Positions 33,480 through 44,332 of a stretch of 64,000 nucleotides of DNA are shown piece by piece. Numbering within the stretch: the first letter of the stretch is position 1; the number at the start of each line of letters is the position of its first letter. Source of the stretch: Chondrus crispus (taxonomy: Eukaryota > Rhodophyta > Florideophyceae > Gigartinales > Gigartinaceae). A model generated the notes under the pieces. The model ran no database searches. It was not told where the DNA came from and was given only the letters and a program-made list of their open reading frames with translations. Both the position numbers and the translations under genes were made by a program. The stretch spans positions 1 through 64,000 of the forward strand of contig NW_005179263.1 in assembly GCF_000350225.1 (NCBI RefSeq), in the 5' to 3' direction.

Positions 33480-34118
33480 TGTAGCATAACCGCCGGCTAC
33501 TGTACTATACATTAGATTTAGAATTAGATCTAACGCTGTAAGGTACGAACCTTACAGCGTGCGCGCGCGCATACCTTACAGCGCGCGCGCACCAACACGT
33601 GTACCACACGTGTAGCACACGTGTGCTGTCAGCCCCGACGGCTGACAGCGTTACAGTGCGGGCCGGCCCGCACTGTCTACAGTAAGCCGACTACAGTACA
33701 GTCCGTACTGTACTGTAGACGGTTAATTAACTTGTACAATAAATATAGGGAGCGACCGCCGGCGGAGGGGACCAAGACAGGCAACCCTCCACCGACGGTC
33801 GACCACCCAGCTTACTCTACTCACACCGCCGTTCCGCGAGTAGTTACCACCGAGCGGGTAGAGGACGCGCGCGACACCGCGGCGAGCTGCGATCCGCCTC
33901 CGCCCGTCAGTATCGGATCGTCAACCGGTACTGCTCCGGGGCGTCGAGGCGTCGATCCACTCGCCTACGCGCGCGTCCCCGCCGACCACGCTCTACCACC
34001 CGCTACCGGCCCGCTTCCGGTGGCGTTGGTTGGTTCAAGACCCTCGGTACGCCGATCCGGGGTCTTCCGCCGAACATCGCGAACACCCCTCCGCCGTGTG
34101 TGGGGTGTTTATGCGACT
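33480..34118 (+). repeat. 3' LTR of gypsy2
   Basis: 639 bp. It matches the 5' LTR with few differences except near 33560-33600, where an alternating GCGCGC tract and an extra ACACGTGT replace the right half of the 5' palindrome. It ends TATGCGACT, followed by the CCTGT target duplication (34119-34123). Confidence 0.92.
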
Positions 34119-35603
34119 CCTGTCACGCCTCGTGTCGCCGAGATTCGCCGACGACCCTCGCCCCACTGTCGAGGTGGATGACGACATTCCCACCTTCGAC
34201 GGGGGCACGACCGTTCGAGACGTATCGAACGAGCTCGCGGGCCACGTTTGCATCGCGAGCTGCGACCACGAGGTCGAGCACATCTTCGCGACGACACGGA
34301 ACCAAGCCAGGTTACGAAGAAGGTCGCGCGCCCGAGCGCGCGACGAGCCGAGGGGCGACGACGAAGCCCCCGCTCTCCAAGGTCCCACTTCGTTCTGGGA
34401 GGAGAATGACGAGTTCGACGCCACCGACATCGAGCGCGCGGCAGACCACGAGGCTGGCGCGCCCGACTCTTCGGTCGCCCCTCCGCAGGACGACCTTCCG
34501 GCTCCTCTTACGATAGAGGAGATTGCTGACGAGCAACGCGTGGAGGACTTCTGCCAAACCGTTTTGGCACGACAGTCAGAGTCCCGGGACTCCGCGTTCT
34601 TCGAGGACCACCAATGGGTGCTCAAGCGGAGACACCCCTTCGACCCTGCTATCGTGCAGGTGGTGGTACCTCGGACGCTCCGCGCCAGGCTGCTTCGTCT
34701 GTGCCACAACCCGGTCATCGCGGGGCACCCGGGGCAGAACCGTATGTACTACGCGCTCCGTTGCGAGTACTACTGGTCCTATCTGGCTGCAGATGTCGCC
34801 GCGACAGTGCGAGGTTGTCGGACGTGCGCGATGAACCGGGTCAAGCTGAGGAAACATCTCAACCGATTGAGATTGTTTCCAGCTACGAGGCCGCTCGAGA
34901 GCCTGGCCATCGACATCTTGGGGCCACTCCCCAAGACGAAATCAGGAAAACTGTTCCTGCTCGTGATCACGGACCGCTTTAGCAAGCTGACTCAAGTCGT
35001 TGCGCTCCGCACGATAACGGCATACACCGTCGCAGCTGCGTTCTGCGAATCGTGGGTGTTTAAGTACGGCGTCCTGCGCACGTTGCTGTAGGATAACAGA
35101 CCGCAGTTTAACGCCAAGTTCTTCCACAGCACGTGCCGTGTTCTGGGGATTAGTAATATGTACACATCTGCGTACCATCCCCAGACGAACGGGCAAGTCG
35201 AGCGGTACAACCGAACGATTGCTGCGATGCTACGCAACTACGTAGGCGAGCACCAAGATGAATGGGACGTGTAAGTGGGGCCGCTTACGTATGCGTATAA
35301 CTCCCACGTACACTGCACAACCGGCACGACGCCGTTCGAGCTCGTGCTCAGCAGGCCACCGCCGGAGTTCTCGATTCGACGAGCTGACAGTAATGCACCC
35401 CCTGCCTACAGAGGGAACGAGCGCGCCGAGTTCCTCAAGACCTTGGATTTGACAATCCAGAAGGCCTACGGGAGCCTGCGTCGGACGCAGGCTCGTTACA
35501 AGCGCGACTTCCATAAGCGCATACGCCGGATCAATTCGCAACTCCGTCCCGGAGAGTACGTATAACTCAACCCCACCGATGGGGGGAGGACATCGAACAA
35601 GCT
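34119..35603 (+). pseudogene. Gypsy1 Pol part 2: integrase
   Basis: This continues the frame cut at 18694 (SRLVSPRFADDPRP). Integrase zinc motif: CHNPVIAGHPGQ and GCRTCAMNR. The catalytic region has AIDILGP, DNRPQF (G to R beside the Asp) and NGQVERYN, so the Glu that gypsy2 lost is present here. TAG at 35089-35091, TAA near 35273 and TAA near 35563 break the frame. The segment ends at CATCGAACAAGCT, where a solo copia LTR interrupts it. Integrase would insert the cDNA into the chromosome. Confidence 0.9.
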
Positions 35604-36867
35604 TATTGAAAATGTGCGACCACATGCTGTTATCTGAAAAGGTCAAAATCGAGTGACACGTGTACATGACTGCACGGTCCGGGCGCTCTTACCCATATCA
35701 CGACATGACACGTGTAAAATCCCAGATTTTGGGGTTCCGGGGACGAAAGTGGCCTCTCGGAGGGTCATGCAAATTTGCATAGTTTTGCCAAGTGGAACCT
35801 TGGCCCGTAGCACTATAGACTACACAGGAAATACTGCAATTCTATTGGCCCTCAGGTCTAATGCTGCAAATATATTGGTCGAGCGTTGTCCACGTGTGCG
35901 TCATTGGCCTTGTGATGTACTTTAAATGGCCTGTATATGCCATAATTACGTTGTTTTGGAGGTTTCAAGTGGTTTGCCATGGTTGTAATGGGTAATTGCA
36001 TGGGGCCCCCGGGCGGGACACATGTATGCCGTGTACACATGTACACGTCGCCAGGTGGATTCGTGTACGTACACATGTACACGCATCCAGGTGTATGCAC
36101 ATGAGGGTTTACAGTTTTACAGTGTCAAACTGTTTGCGATCCTGCGCGTGTCCGAGTACAGTGCATGTGAATCAAAAGTACAACAAGTACTTCTCGCGAG
36201 AGGAATACAGTTGTGCGATTATTCTGTGTACGCGTCACGCTGTATGCGAGTCTTGCGTGAGCACGCGCCGTTGCACTGTGCTCTCGTCATGGTGCGCCGT
36301 TGGATGCAAGTTCATGACAGTACTCGTGTGATTTACATGTATTCTCATGTGAGTTGTGTAGAAAGTCTGGATGCACATTGTTATAACTTGCCATAATTGT
36401 CTGACAGTGCTTGGCGAAATTAGTAAGGTGAGAAACAAGGATACGTATGTCGATTGTGATATGAAAGACGTTTGCGTTGTTGGAAATAGACAAGTGCCAA
36501 GTTGTTCGTTGCACAACAATGAAGTCTGGCATGACTGGATGCAGATTAGTAAGGTGTGAAACAGTTGCATGCATAGGGCCATGGTTTACAGTCATTTGGA
36601 ATGTGTAGAAATAGTTGTGAGCTAATAGTTACGAATCGATTCGTAAGGTGGAAATCGAACAGTATGGTCAGGCCACAAGAGGACCGCGCTTGGTCGCGCA
36701 TAGTAGAGTATGGTTTACTGGGAGTCGGAGTAGAGCGATAGTGTAGCACTCGAAGTGTATAAGTATCGCAGGAAAACGGCTTCAAAGTAAACCTCGGTAC
36801 CAACTCCTTCACTCACACACATCAACCTGCCTTCCTTCTTTCCCTTGCCCCTCCGAACCTACCATTA
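35604..36867 (+). repeat. Solo LTR of copia family C inserted in gypsy1
   Basis: 1264 bp from TATTGAAAATG to CCTACCATTA, flanked by AAGCT at 35599-35603 and 36868-36872, a perfect 5-bp target duplication. It closely matches the LTR at 58317-59581 in reverse orientation. A GTATAAGTA box lies at 36757-36765. No internal sequence remains, which is the product of LTR-LTR recombination. Confidence 0.93.
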
Positions 36868-37266
36868 AAGCTCGCGTCCCCGGCGGTTGGACCCTACCGT
36901 GTCCTCGCGAACGACCGCCGAACCATCACAATCAATCGTGATGGGGTCACTGAGCCGGTCTCTGCAGATCGCTGCGTGTACGCGCCACCGCCGACGGACG
37001 CGCCACGAGGGAGCACAACAACCCCAGCTGACCTTGCCTACAAGGTCAGAGAGGGAACACAGTACGCCGTCGAGCGACTACTGAAGCACCGAGGTATGGA
37101 AGACGGAACTATCGAGTTCCTCATCAAGTGGGTGGATTACGACACGGCCACCCGGACTGCGCGGACTCACGTCCCCGAGGAGTTGGTGTCTCGATACGCA
37201 CAACGACTCCGGAGACGCACCGGCATGGACCTCAACTCAAACGTGAACGGGGACGTTCACGCTTGA
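36868..37266 (+). pseudogene. Gypsy1 Pol part 3: integrase tail and chromodomain
   Basis: Pol resumes after the solo LTR with PYRVLANDRRTITINRDGVT, then a chromodomain (QYAVERLLKHRGMEDGTIEF, LIKWVDYDTATRTARTH) and the terminus NVNGDVHA with TGA at 37264-37266. It aligns without gaps to the gypsy2 C-terminus. This fragment is in frame; it is part of the dead gypsy1 Pol. Confidence 0.88.
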
Positions 37267-38204
37267 AGAGGGGCCCTCAACCGCTCCTTCGCGGATTAAA
37301 ACGTCAGGCTGCACGAGCAGACCGCGAAGAGAGACGTGGAAGGACAGCTGCCCTCATCGGAGGGTCACGCGATCGGACGACGCCCGACGTCAAGACGTAT
37401 TGACGGACAGAGCCAGTGCCAGATGGCGCGACGACGGCGGCACGCAGCAACAAGTCAAGCCAACGAACGGCTTCCGACGTCGCCGACAAGACGCAGGAGC
37501 GAAGACAGCACGTACTGTCTTACGAAAACAAGACGAAAACAAGTCCTCTCGGATGATGAGGAGAGACCCTGACGAGACCGCGTAGTCTATCGTCAGCAAA
37601 GGCACCTCCCCATTGCCGTAATGGGTACACGGCTCGCCGTACCGATGGGAGACAGTAGCTTCTTGCGAGAAGCGGAGCGACCGCGCCCGACTTCTCTACG
37701 AGGTAGGAGGGCCACTGTCGAAGAAGCAGTCGAGAAGTGGAGATGCGTTAGTTTTCCAAGCTCGAATCGAGTACTGGAGACGAACCCCAACGCGCAAGTA
37801 TTACAGAGCGCAGACGCCTTTTCACGACCGCCGCCAGACACCGAAGTTGGCGCAAAAACGGACGAAGGAGCTGAGAGCACGAGCGCACGCCTGCGTGCAC
37901 GCTACAGGGAAGATGGGGGAACCCAGAGGACCGACACCGTGGCGCCCTAGTACGAGGAGGAAAAAAGGGGGTCACACGTGTACCACGGAATGAGGGACAG
38001 CGGGCCACGACGCCGCTTTGGATTCCAAGGCACACGCAAATTTCACACCAGATCCGTGAGCCGATGGGGAAAGCAGGAACCACGCCGGAACGAGAGCTGG
38101 TGCGAGAGCGGAGTGTGCGCGACGCTGCTGGAGGCGGACCTCGGGCGCCTGGTGGAGCTGGCGCTGATGTGGTGGGGCCGCACCACACGTGACGGACTGC
38201 GCTG
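37267..38204 (+). other. Gypsy1 3' extension, truncated
   Basis: It begins AAGAGGGGCCCTCAACCGCTCC like gypsy2, then diverges. No supported gene and no 3' LTR follow. The element seems to be cut by the DDE transposon region to the right. Confidence 0.5.
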
Positions 38205-38724
38205 TGATTTTTTGGCAAAAATACATTATCGCGGGAAATGTTTTTTTGAAATGATTTTGGGCGATTTAATCACGGTCAGGTGCAGCCCTGTACAGACAAG
38301 CGCATGCGCTACTGGCCGGTATCAAAACGGTGCATCCACCTTTTTGTGTACTAGAGAAAGTCGCAAAGACGCGGGCACAGGCGAAAGAGCCAATCCTATG
38401 CGTAGAACAACTAGAGAATACAGTAATGGCAACGTTAGTGAGCAGAGATTTCCAAATCACGGCGATGGCCCGTATATTTTAACTCAACAGCTGATATCAA
38501 AATAGCACAGAGAAAATGCACGTACCAAAAACATACCAACGATGCAGAAATTCGAAATTGCAACGGAGTCCTCGCGAAAAGACCACGCTTTTGTGCAGTT
38601 GGAGGGTCTCCACAGATCATCTTCATTTTCCGGCTCCGCATCATCTTAGCCTGCCCCCTACCCACGTTGCTCACCACACCACTACGATCCCCTTCCATCT
38701 CCTAACTCCAAATCCCTCCCCATT
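38205..38724. other. AT-rich non-coding 5' flank of DDE transposase
   Basis: It starts TGATTTTTTGGCAAAAATAC followed by TATCGCGGGAAATG, the E2F-like block also seen at 32617. No supported gene. It could be either the terminal region of the DDE transposon or the end of the gypsy 3' extension. Confidence 0.45.
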
Positions 38725-39265
38725 ATGGCCTCACTTCTTCCCAACCACGCCGCCGCGGCACTCCAGCTCCTAGCTGACACGGCTATCGAGCGCGACGACA
38801 AAATTGCGCAATTTAGTCCGCATGGCAACTCAATGAGTTTCGATGACGACGCCGATTCCCCCTGCCCGCTGTTCGACACATTCTACAACGAAGGTGGCGC
38901 AGAGGCCATCAGGAATATGACCAATTTTTTGCCTCGCAACTTCGAACTCCTGTGGAACCACGTTTCTGAATATGTCACTCAGACATACAATATCGGCCGA
39001 GGACAGAGGTCCAAAGTATCTGGAAAGGACGCTCTATTCATCTCGATGACCGTGTTGAAGCACGGAGGACAATGGGATATGTTGGCACGTGTCTTCGACA
39101 TGAAACGGCGGACGTTCGAGCGCTTGGTCACACGGTTTGTTTCTTTAATTTCTCAATATTTGTTTGACTGCTTCGTAGACAAAGTCGGGGACCTCAACAA
39201 AATGTCCGATCTCCGCGATTCGCAGCAGATGTTCAAGTCTTTCCCGGAGGCTCAATACAAACTGC
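38725..39265 (+). pseudogene. Truncated DDE transposase (PIF/Harbinger-like, DDE_Tnp_4)
   Basis: ATG at 38725 (MASLLPNHAAAALQLLADT) leads into DADSPCPLFDTFYNEGGAEA, NIGRGQRSKVSGKDALFISM and KHGGQWDMLARVFDMKRRTF. These match the relic at 9850 residue for residue over much of their length. The frame is open to about FKSFPEAQYKLL (39265), where copia sequence in the opposite orientation takes over. The DDE catalytic half, with YFSGKHKLYGYK, is therefore missing. The N-terminal part resembles the helix-turn-helix region of this family, expected to bind transposon ends. It cannot catalyse transposition. Confidence 0.8.
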
Positions 39266-42200
39266 TGGAACAGAACTCGCCCAAGTGCTTTCGTCAGGAT
39301 ATCTGCAGGCATTGAAGTGATCGGGGAATGCGACAAAGATATGACATTTCTCTTAATTGCATCCCGTGCATAGTGGTATTTCATATCAACATGTTTGTTA
39401 CGACGGTTGACCGATTCATTCTGGGCAAACGAAATCGTCCCTGCATTGTCACACCCCATCATTATCGTGGGATCAGAATCAAGTCCAAGAACATCAGCAA
39501 CCACTTGACGCAACCAAGTCGCCTCCTTACACGCTTCACATAGTGCAATGTACTCAGTCTCACACGTCGAAGTTGCAACCACAGTCTGTTTCCGGGAACT
39601 CCATCTGATCGCTCCACCGCAGAACTTGAAAACATATCCACTGGTCGACTTGGGAGAGTCTGAACAACCGGCCCAGTCAGCATCACTGAAGCCGAACAAC
39701 TCCGGCGATTTAGATTTATTGTCAAACACGATTCCTAAGTTTCGAGTCCCTTGCACGTATCGCATTAATCGTTTTACACTTGCGCAGTGTGACTCACATG
39801 GGGTGGCAGAATGCTGAGAAAGCTTTCCAATCGCATATGCCAAGTCTGGACGAGTGCCAACCATCAAGGACATAAGGCAGCCCACTGCCTCTCGATACGG
39901 TGCATTTGTTTCGGAGTCTTCTTCGGTAGATATCGTGGTTGTGTGACCTTGTTCCATGGCAGTCAGACATGTATTACATGTCGCCATTTTAAAACGCTCA
40001 AGCACACTTCATGCATACTTAGTTTGAGTGAGACTCAACGTCTTGGCGGTGCAATCCCTTTGAATCTCAAGACCAATGCAGACTTTTGCTTCACCAAGGT
40101 CTTTCATCTCAAACCGTTTTTGAAGCTCCCCCTTCATCCATTTGATGGCATCGATATCACTACCAGCGAGTAACAAGTCATTGACATAAAGTGCAATCAG
40201 CATGATAGTGTTACCGATGCGTTTAATGTAGAGGCACGGATCACTACGTGAAGTCTCAAATCCCAGTTCACCGAGTAAGAAATCATCCACTTTGGCATGC
40301 CATTGACGAGGTGCTTGTTTAAGATCGTTAAGTGCTTTCAAAAGTTTACACACGTGATCACTTTTGCCTTTGTCAATGCACCCTTCGGGTTGCTCCATGT
40401 AGATGTATTCATCCAAGTCGCCGTTCAAAAACGCAGTCACGACATCCATCTGATGAAGGTCGAGGTCATAATGAGCAACTAAGGCAAGAAGTAAACGAAT
40501 AGTGGTAAACTTTATGACAGGGGCATATGTCTCAGTATAGTCAAGACTTTGCACTTGCTGGAATCCACGAGCAACAAGTCTGGCTTTTGCACTTTCAACT
40601 ATATTGCCATTTGCATCAGGCAGTTGCTTGACATTGAAAACCCATCGAGATGTCAAGATGTTTGACGCCTCGGATCGAGGAACAAGTTTCCAAGTCCGAT
40701 TCTTGGTCTGCGAGGCATGTTCTTTGTCAATGCCGGTCTGCCAAAATGCAGCTGTAGGACCGTTGGTTGCCTGGTTGAAAGTCTGGGGACCTTCAATAGC
40801 GACATGCGCATGTGAAAGAAGAGCAGCTGCAACGTTGCTCCTCCACTATGACGCGGGAGGTCTGCTGACTTGAGACGATCTTTGTACAGCTGGAGTCGGA
40901 GTTGGAGGGGTGACATTCGGAGTTTCGACGGCAGTTGGTACATCATCTTCATCTTCATCATTCTCACTTACAGAGGAAGGGCCATCGTTTTCAAGAACCT
41001 CCTCCAAAATTTCGTCCTCTTCAGAACAACCTCATCCGTATTTGGGGTATCAACTGTATTCCCATTGTCGCCACCGAGCAATACAACGTCAACATCAGAG
41101 TTGATTGAATCACTTTCGTGTGCAGGAATGTCATGCATCCCACATGTCGATTCATCAAACTTGACATCCCGTGACACGACAATTTTATTCTACTCTCCGT
41201 CCCAAAGTTTGTATGCCTTACTGCATTGCGAGTACTCAAGAAACATCGCTTCACGCGCTCGCAAGTCCAGCTTACGGAGCTCTAATTTTGGTAATGTATA
41301 CCAACACTTTGACCCAAATACTCGCAAATGGCCAACATTTGGAGTGGAATTCATCCAAATGTGGTGCGGGGTTGTATTAACGGGCAAAGTGCGTGAAGTA
41401 ACTCGATTACGTACATATACTGAAGTGGCAAGAGCCTCGGCCCAGGATCGCTTACTGACCTGTTTATGAGAAAGCATAGAGCGGACAAGATCAATCAAAG
41501 TTCGATTTAAACGTTCAGCAACACCGTTTTGTTCAGGGGTGTACGCCGTTGTGAGTTGGTGCTGCGTACCGTTTAAATCTAAATGCGACTTGAATTCCGT
41601 CGACAAGTACTCTCCCCCTCGATCAGTGCGAAGCACCTTTACTTTGCGACCAGTGTGGGTTTGAGCCAACTTTTCATACAACTTGTATTTTGCAAACGCC
41701 TCGGATTTATTTCTCATCGTGTACACAACAACCAAGTTCGAGTGATCATCTACAAATGTAATGAAGTATCTCGAGCCACCAACTGACTGTACTTCAAGTG
41801 GACCGCAAACATCAGAATGTACCAAGTCAAGACAGTTCTGTGCTCGAGACGATGATCGCTGTTTTGTGATTACTGATCGCGTTGCTTTGCCGAACACACA
41901 CGCTGGACAAATGAGAGAATGATTGTCAGACTTCGGATTCATTGCACTGATGACATCGCTTTGACGAACGTTGATGCCACTTATCACATTATTGTGAATC
42001 ATTGATGCGATTCCTTGTACATTAACATGGGCCATGCGTTCATGCAGCGTCTGCAGGGTAACTACGTGAGCAGAAAAGGTTTCATTCATGACATCAAGTA
42101 TGTACAAATCCCCAACTAGACTCGCTGTGGCAACTACAGTCGGTCCTGCAGTAACGCCGCATTTCTCATTTTCAAATGACACTTGCAAACCCTTTGAAAC

Positions 42201-42499
42201 CATTTGGGTAACAGACAGTAGCGAGTATCCCAAATCAGGGACATGCAAAACGTTTGACAATTTGCAAGGATGTGGACTACCGTTGACGTTCAACATGAAT
42301 TCTACCTCGCCGCCACCAGCGACATTAGCTCCAGCCTTCATGCTCATCTCGACTGATCCAGATTGCATCTGTTTATACGTAACGAACAAAGAGCGATCAA
42401 ACGTAATGTGAGCGCTGCAACCGGAATCGACAAGCCATGACCTTGCGTTTGCAGCCCTCTTTTCTGGAGTGGAAGTCGAAAGCAAGCAAGTAAAGTCAC
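39266..42499 (-). pseudogene. Copia B1 Pol (RNase H, RT, integrase, protease), broken
   Basis: Reading leftward from the solo LTR: protease (SWLVDSGCSAHITF), integrase HHCC and DDE with Glu intact (NGVAERLNRTL), RT (TAFLNGDLDE, ALYVNDLLLAG with D to N in the YVDD box) and RNase H (SDADWAGCSDSPKSTSGYVF). It has TAG at 41190-41192 and a one-base deletion near 41030, both shared exactly with B3. It also has a TAG where B3 keeps Trp (near 40846) and TGA 40009-40011. The C-terminus stops abruptly at LFQQFV, where transposase sequence begins, and no LTR is attached. Gag continues at 43754 beyond the solo LTR. Confidence 0.88.
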
Positions 42500-43753
42500 T
42501 ATTATTGAAAATGTGCGACCACATGCGGTTATCTGGAAAGTGCAAAATCGAGCGACACGTGTACATGACTCGACGGTCCGGACCCTCACCACATATCACC
42601 ACATGACACGTGTAAAGTCTCAGATTTTGGGGTTCTGGGGACGAAAGTGGACTTTTGGAGGGTTATGCAAATTTGCATAAATGCCGAAATTTTGCATTTG
42701 GCCCGAACCGTTATAGGGCTACACAGGCAATACTGCAAATCTATTGGGTGTCGGTTCGAATGCTGCAATTCTATTGGTCTGTTATTGTCCACTTACATGC
42801 AGTCATGCTGGTGATATATCTTGAATGATCGGTATACGTTTTAATTACATCATTTCGGGGGTTTCAAGTTGTTCACCATGGTTGTAATGGTTAATTACGT
42901 GTGGCCTTGGCGCTGGACACTTGTGTGCGGTGTACACATGTACACATCGCCAGGTTGCTGCATGTACGTACACTTGTACACGTCGCCTACATACGGTCCG
43001 GCGCGTGTCCGAGTACAGTACATGTGAATTAAAAGTACAACAAGTATTTCTCGCAAGAGACATGTACTTACGTGAGTATTCAGTGTACGCGTCACGCTGT
43101 ATGCGACCCTTGCATCAGCATGCGTCGTTGTACTACACTCTCGTCAGCATGCGACGTTGTACTGTGCTCTCGTTATGGTGCGCCGTTGGATGCAAGTTGA
43201 TGACAGTAGTCGTGTGATTCACATCGGATATCACGCGAGATGTGTAGAAAGTCTGGATGCACATTGTTGCTATCCGTGATAGTTGTCTGGCAGTGTGTAC
43301 CGAAATTAGTAAGGTACGAAACAAGGGCATGTATGAGGACTGAGATATGACAGGACTTTGCGTTGTTGGAAATAGAGAGATGCCAAGTTGTTCATTGTGC
43401 AAGAATATATTCTGTCATGTCTGGATGCAGATTAGTAAGTTGTGAAACGATTGCATGCATAGGGCCATGGTTTACAGTCACTCGAAATGTGTAGAAACTG
43501 TTGTGCACTGATAGTCAATAGTCAATTCGTAAGGTGGAAATAGAACAGTGTGGACGGGACAGAAGAGGACCGCGCTTGGTCGCGCATATGGTGAGTACGG
43601 TTTACCAGGTGCCAAAGTAATGGGATAGTGTAACACTCAAAGTGTATAAGTATCGCCGAAAGACGGCTCCAAGTAAACCTCGGCACCAACTCCTTCACTC
43701 ACACACATCAACCTGCTCTCTTTCTTTCCCTTGCCACTCCGAACCTACCATTA
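42500..43753 (+). repeat. Solo LTR of copia family C' inserted in B1
   Basis: 1254 bp, starting TATTATTGAAAATG and ending ACCTACCATTA, with GTCAC on both sides (42495-42499 and 43754-43758). It is nearly identical to the LTR at 47647-48898 and clearly diverged from the solo LTR at 35604. A TATAAGTA box with the dyad GCCG-AAAGA-CGGC follows near 43645-43665. Confidence 0.93.
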
Positions 43754-44332
43754 GTCACTCTCCACAAAGGCAGCAGTAGAATTGTCATCTCGAGAAACGA
43801 ATGCACTTGGCTTCAAGCCAGTGTTGCGTGACCGAAACCCATCTGGCGGCGCAGGTCGGCGCCCATTCACATCCTTGCCCCAGCAACGCGCTGCAGTATG
43901 CCCATGTCTATTGCAATTCGTACATTTCATATCGCGTCGAATAGACATACGATTGACAAGTGCCGGTGCATGTGGTGATGAAGCAGAAGCGGTCTTCATG
44001 CTTTCTCGTTGTTCTTCTTGCAGCAGACGACTCTTCACAAACTCGAGTCCAAACACTTTATCTTCATTGCCAAGTGCGTCAAGAGCAACAATCAAGTTAT
44101 CGAATCGTGGAGGCAAGCCATTCAACACAGCCATTGCAATTTCTTTATCGTCAATCTCAACACTGATTGACTGCAATCTGGCAGCAAGTTGCATCACACG
44201 ATTGATGAACACGAGCACTTTCTCGGATGGGAGCATGGATACAGTGTAAAAATCGCGACGGGCGGCAAGATTGTTGAGCAAAGTATGACGCTCAAACACA
44301 TTCAGAATTGCTTCCCATGTCTCTTTCGCACT
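43754..44332 (-). pseudogene. Copia B1 Gag fragment
   Basis: This continues B1 across the solo LTR: CTNCNRHGHTAARC zinc knuckle, the Gag region DALGNEDKVFGLEFVKSRLL, and upstream to SAKETWEAILNVFERH. The N-terminal 80 or so residues are lost at 44332, where the sequence flips into plus-strand pol of element B2. No stop is visible in this piece. It is a Gag remnant of the same coding family as A and B. Confidence 0.88.

Larger units (their letters stand above)
18695..34118 (+). mobile_element. Ty3/gypsy element gypsy2 with large 3' extension
   Basis: The 15.4-kb insertion has LTRs at 18695-19335 and 33480-34118, a primer site, gag (19413-21974), pol (to 26676), and then 6.8 kb before the purine tract and 3' LTR. 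The LTRs end TGTAGCATA...TATGCGACA, an imperfect inverted pair, with a CCTGT target duplication. Outside one rearranged block the LTRs differ at only a handful of positions, so insertion looks recent. Yet gag and pol carry stops and a frameshift and the integrase has lost a catalytic Glu, so it may have moved with enzymes from another copy. Chromoviruses carry such an integrase chromodomain. Confidence 0.9.
12440..38204 (+). mobile_element. Ty3/gypsy element gypsy1, decayed and twice interrupted
   Basis: Order on the plus strand is 5' LTR, gag (13315-15866), protease-RT-RNase H (to 18694), integrase (34119-35603), chromodomain tail (36868-37266) and a 3' extension to about 38204, with no recognisable 3' LTR. 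A complete gypsy2 element with CCTGT duplication interrupts it at 18694/34119. A solo family-C copia LTR with AAGCT duplication interrupts it at 35603/36868. The many stops and frameshifts show it is older than both insertions. Confidence 0.85.
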
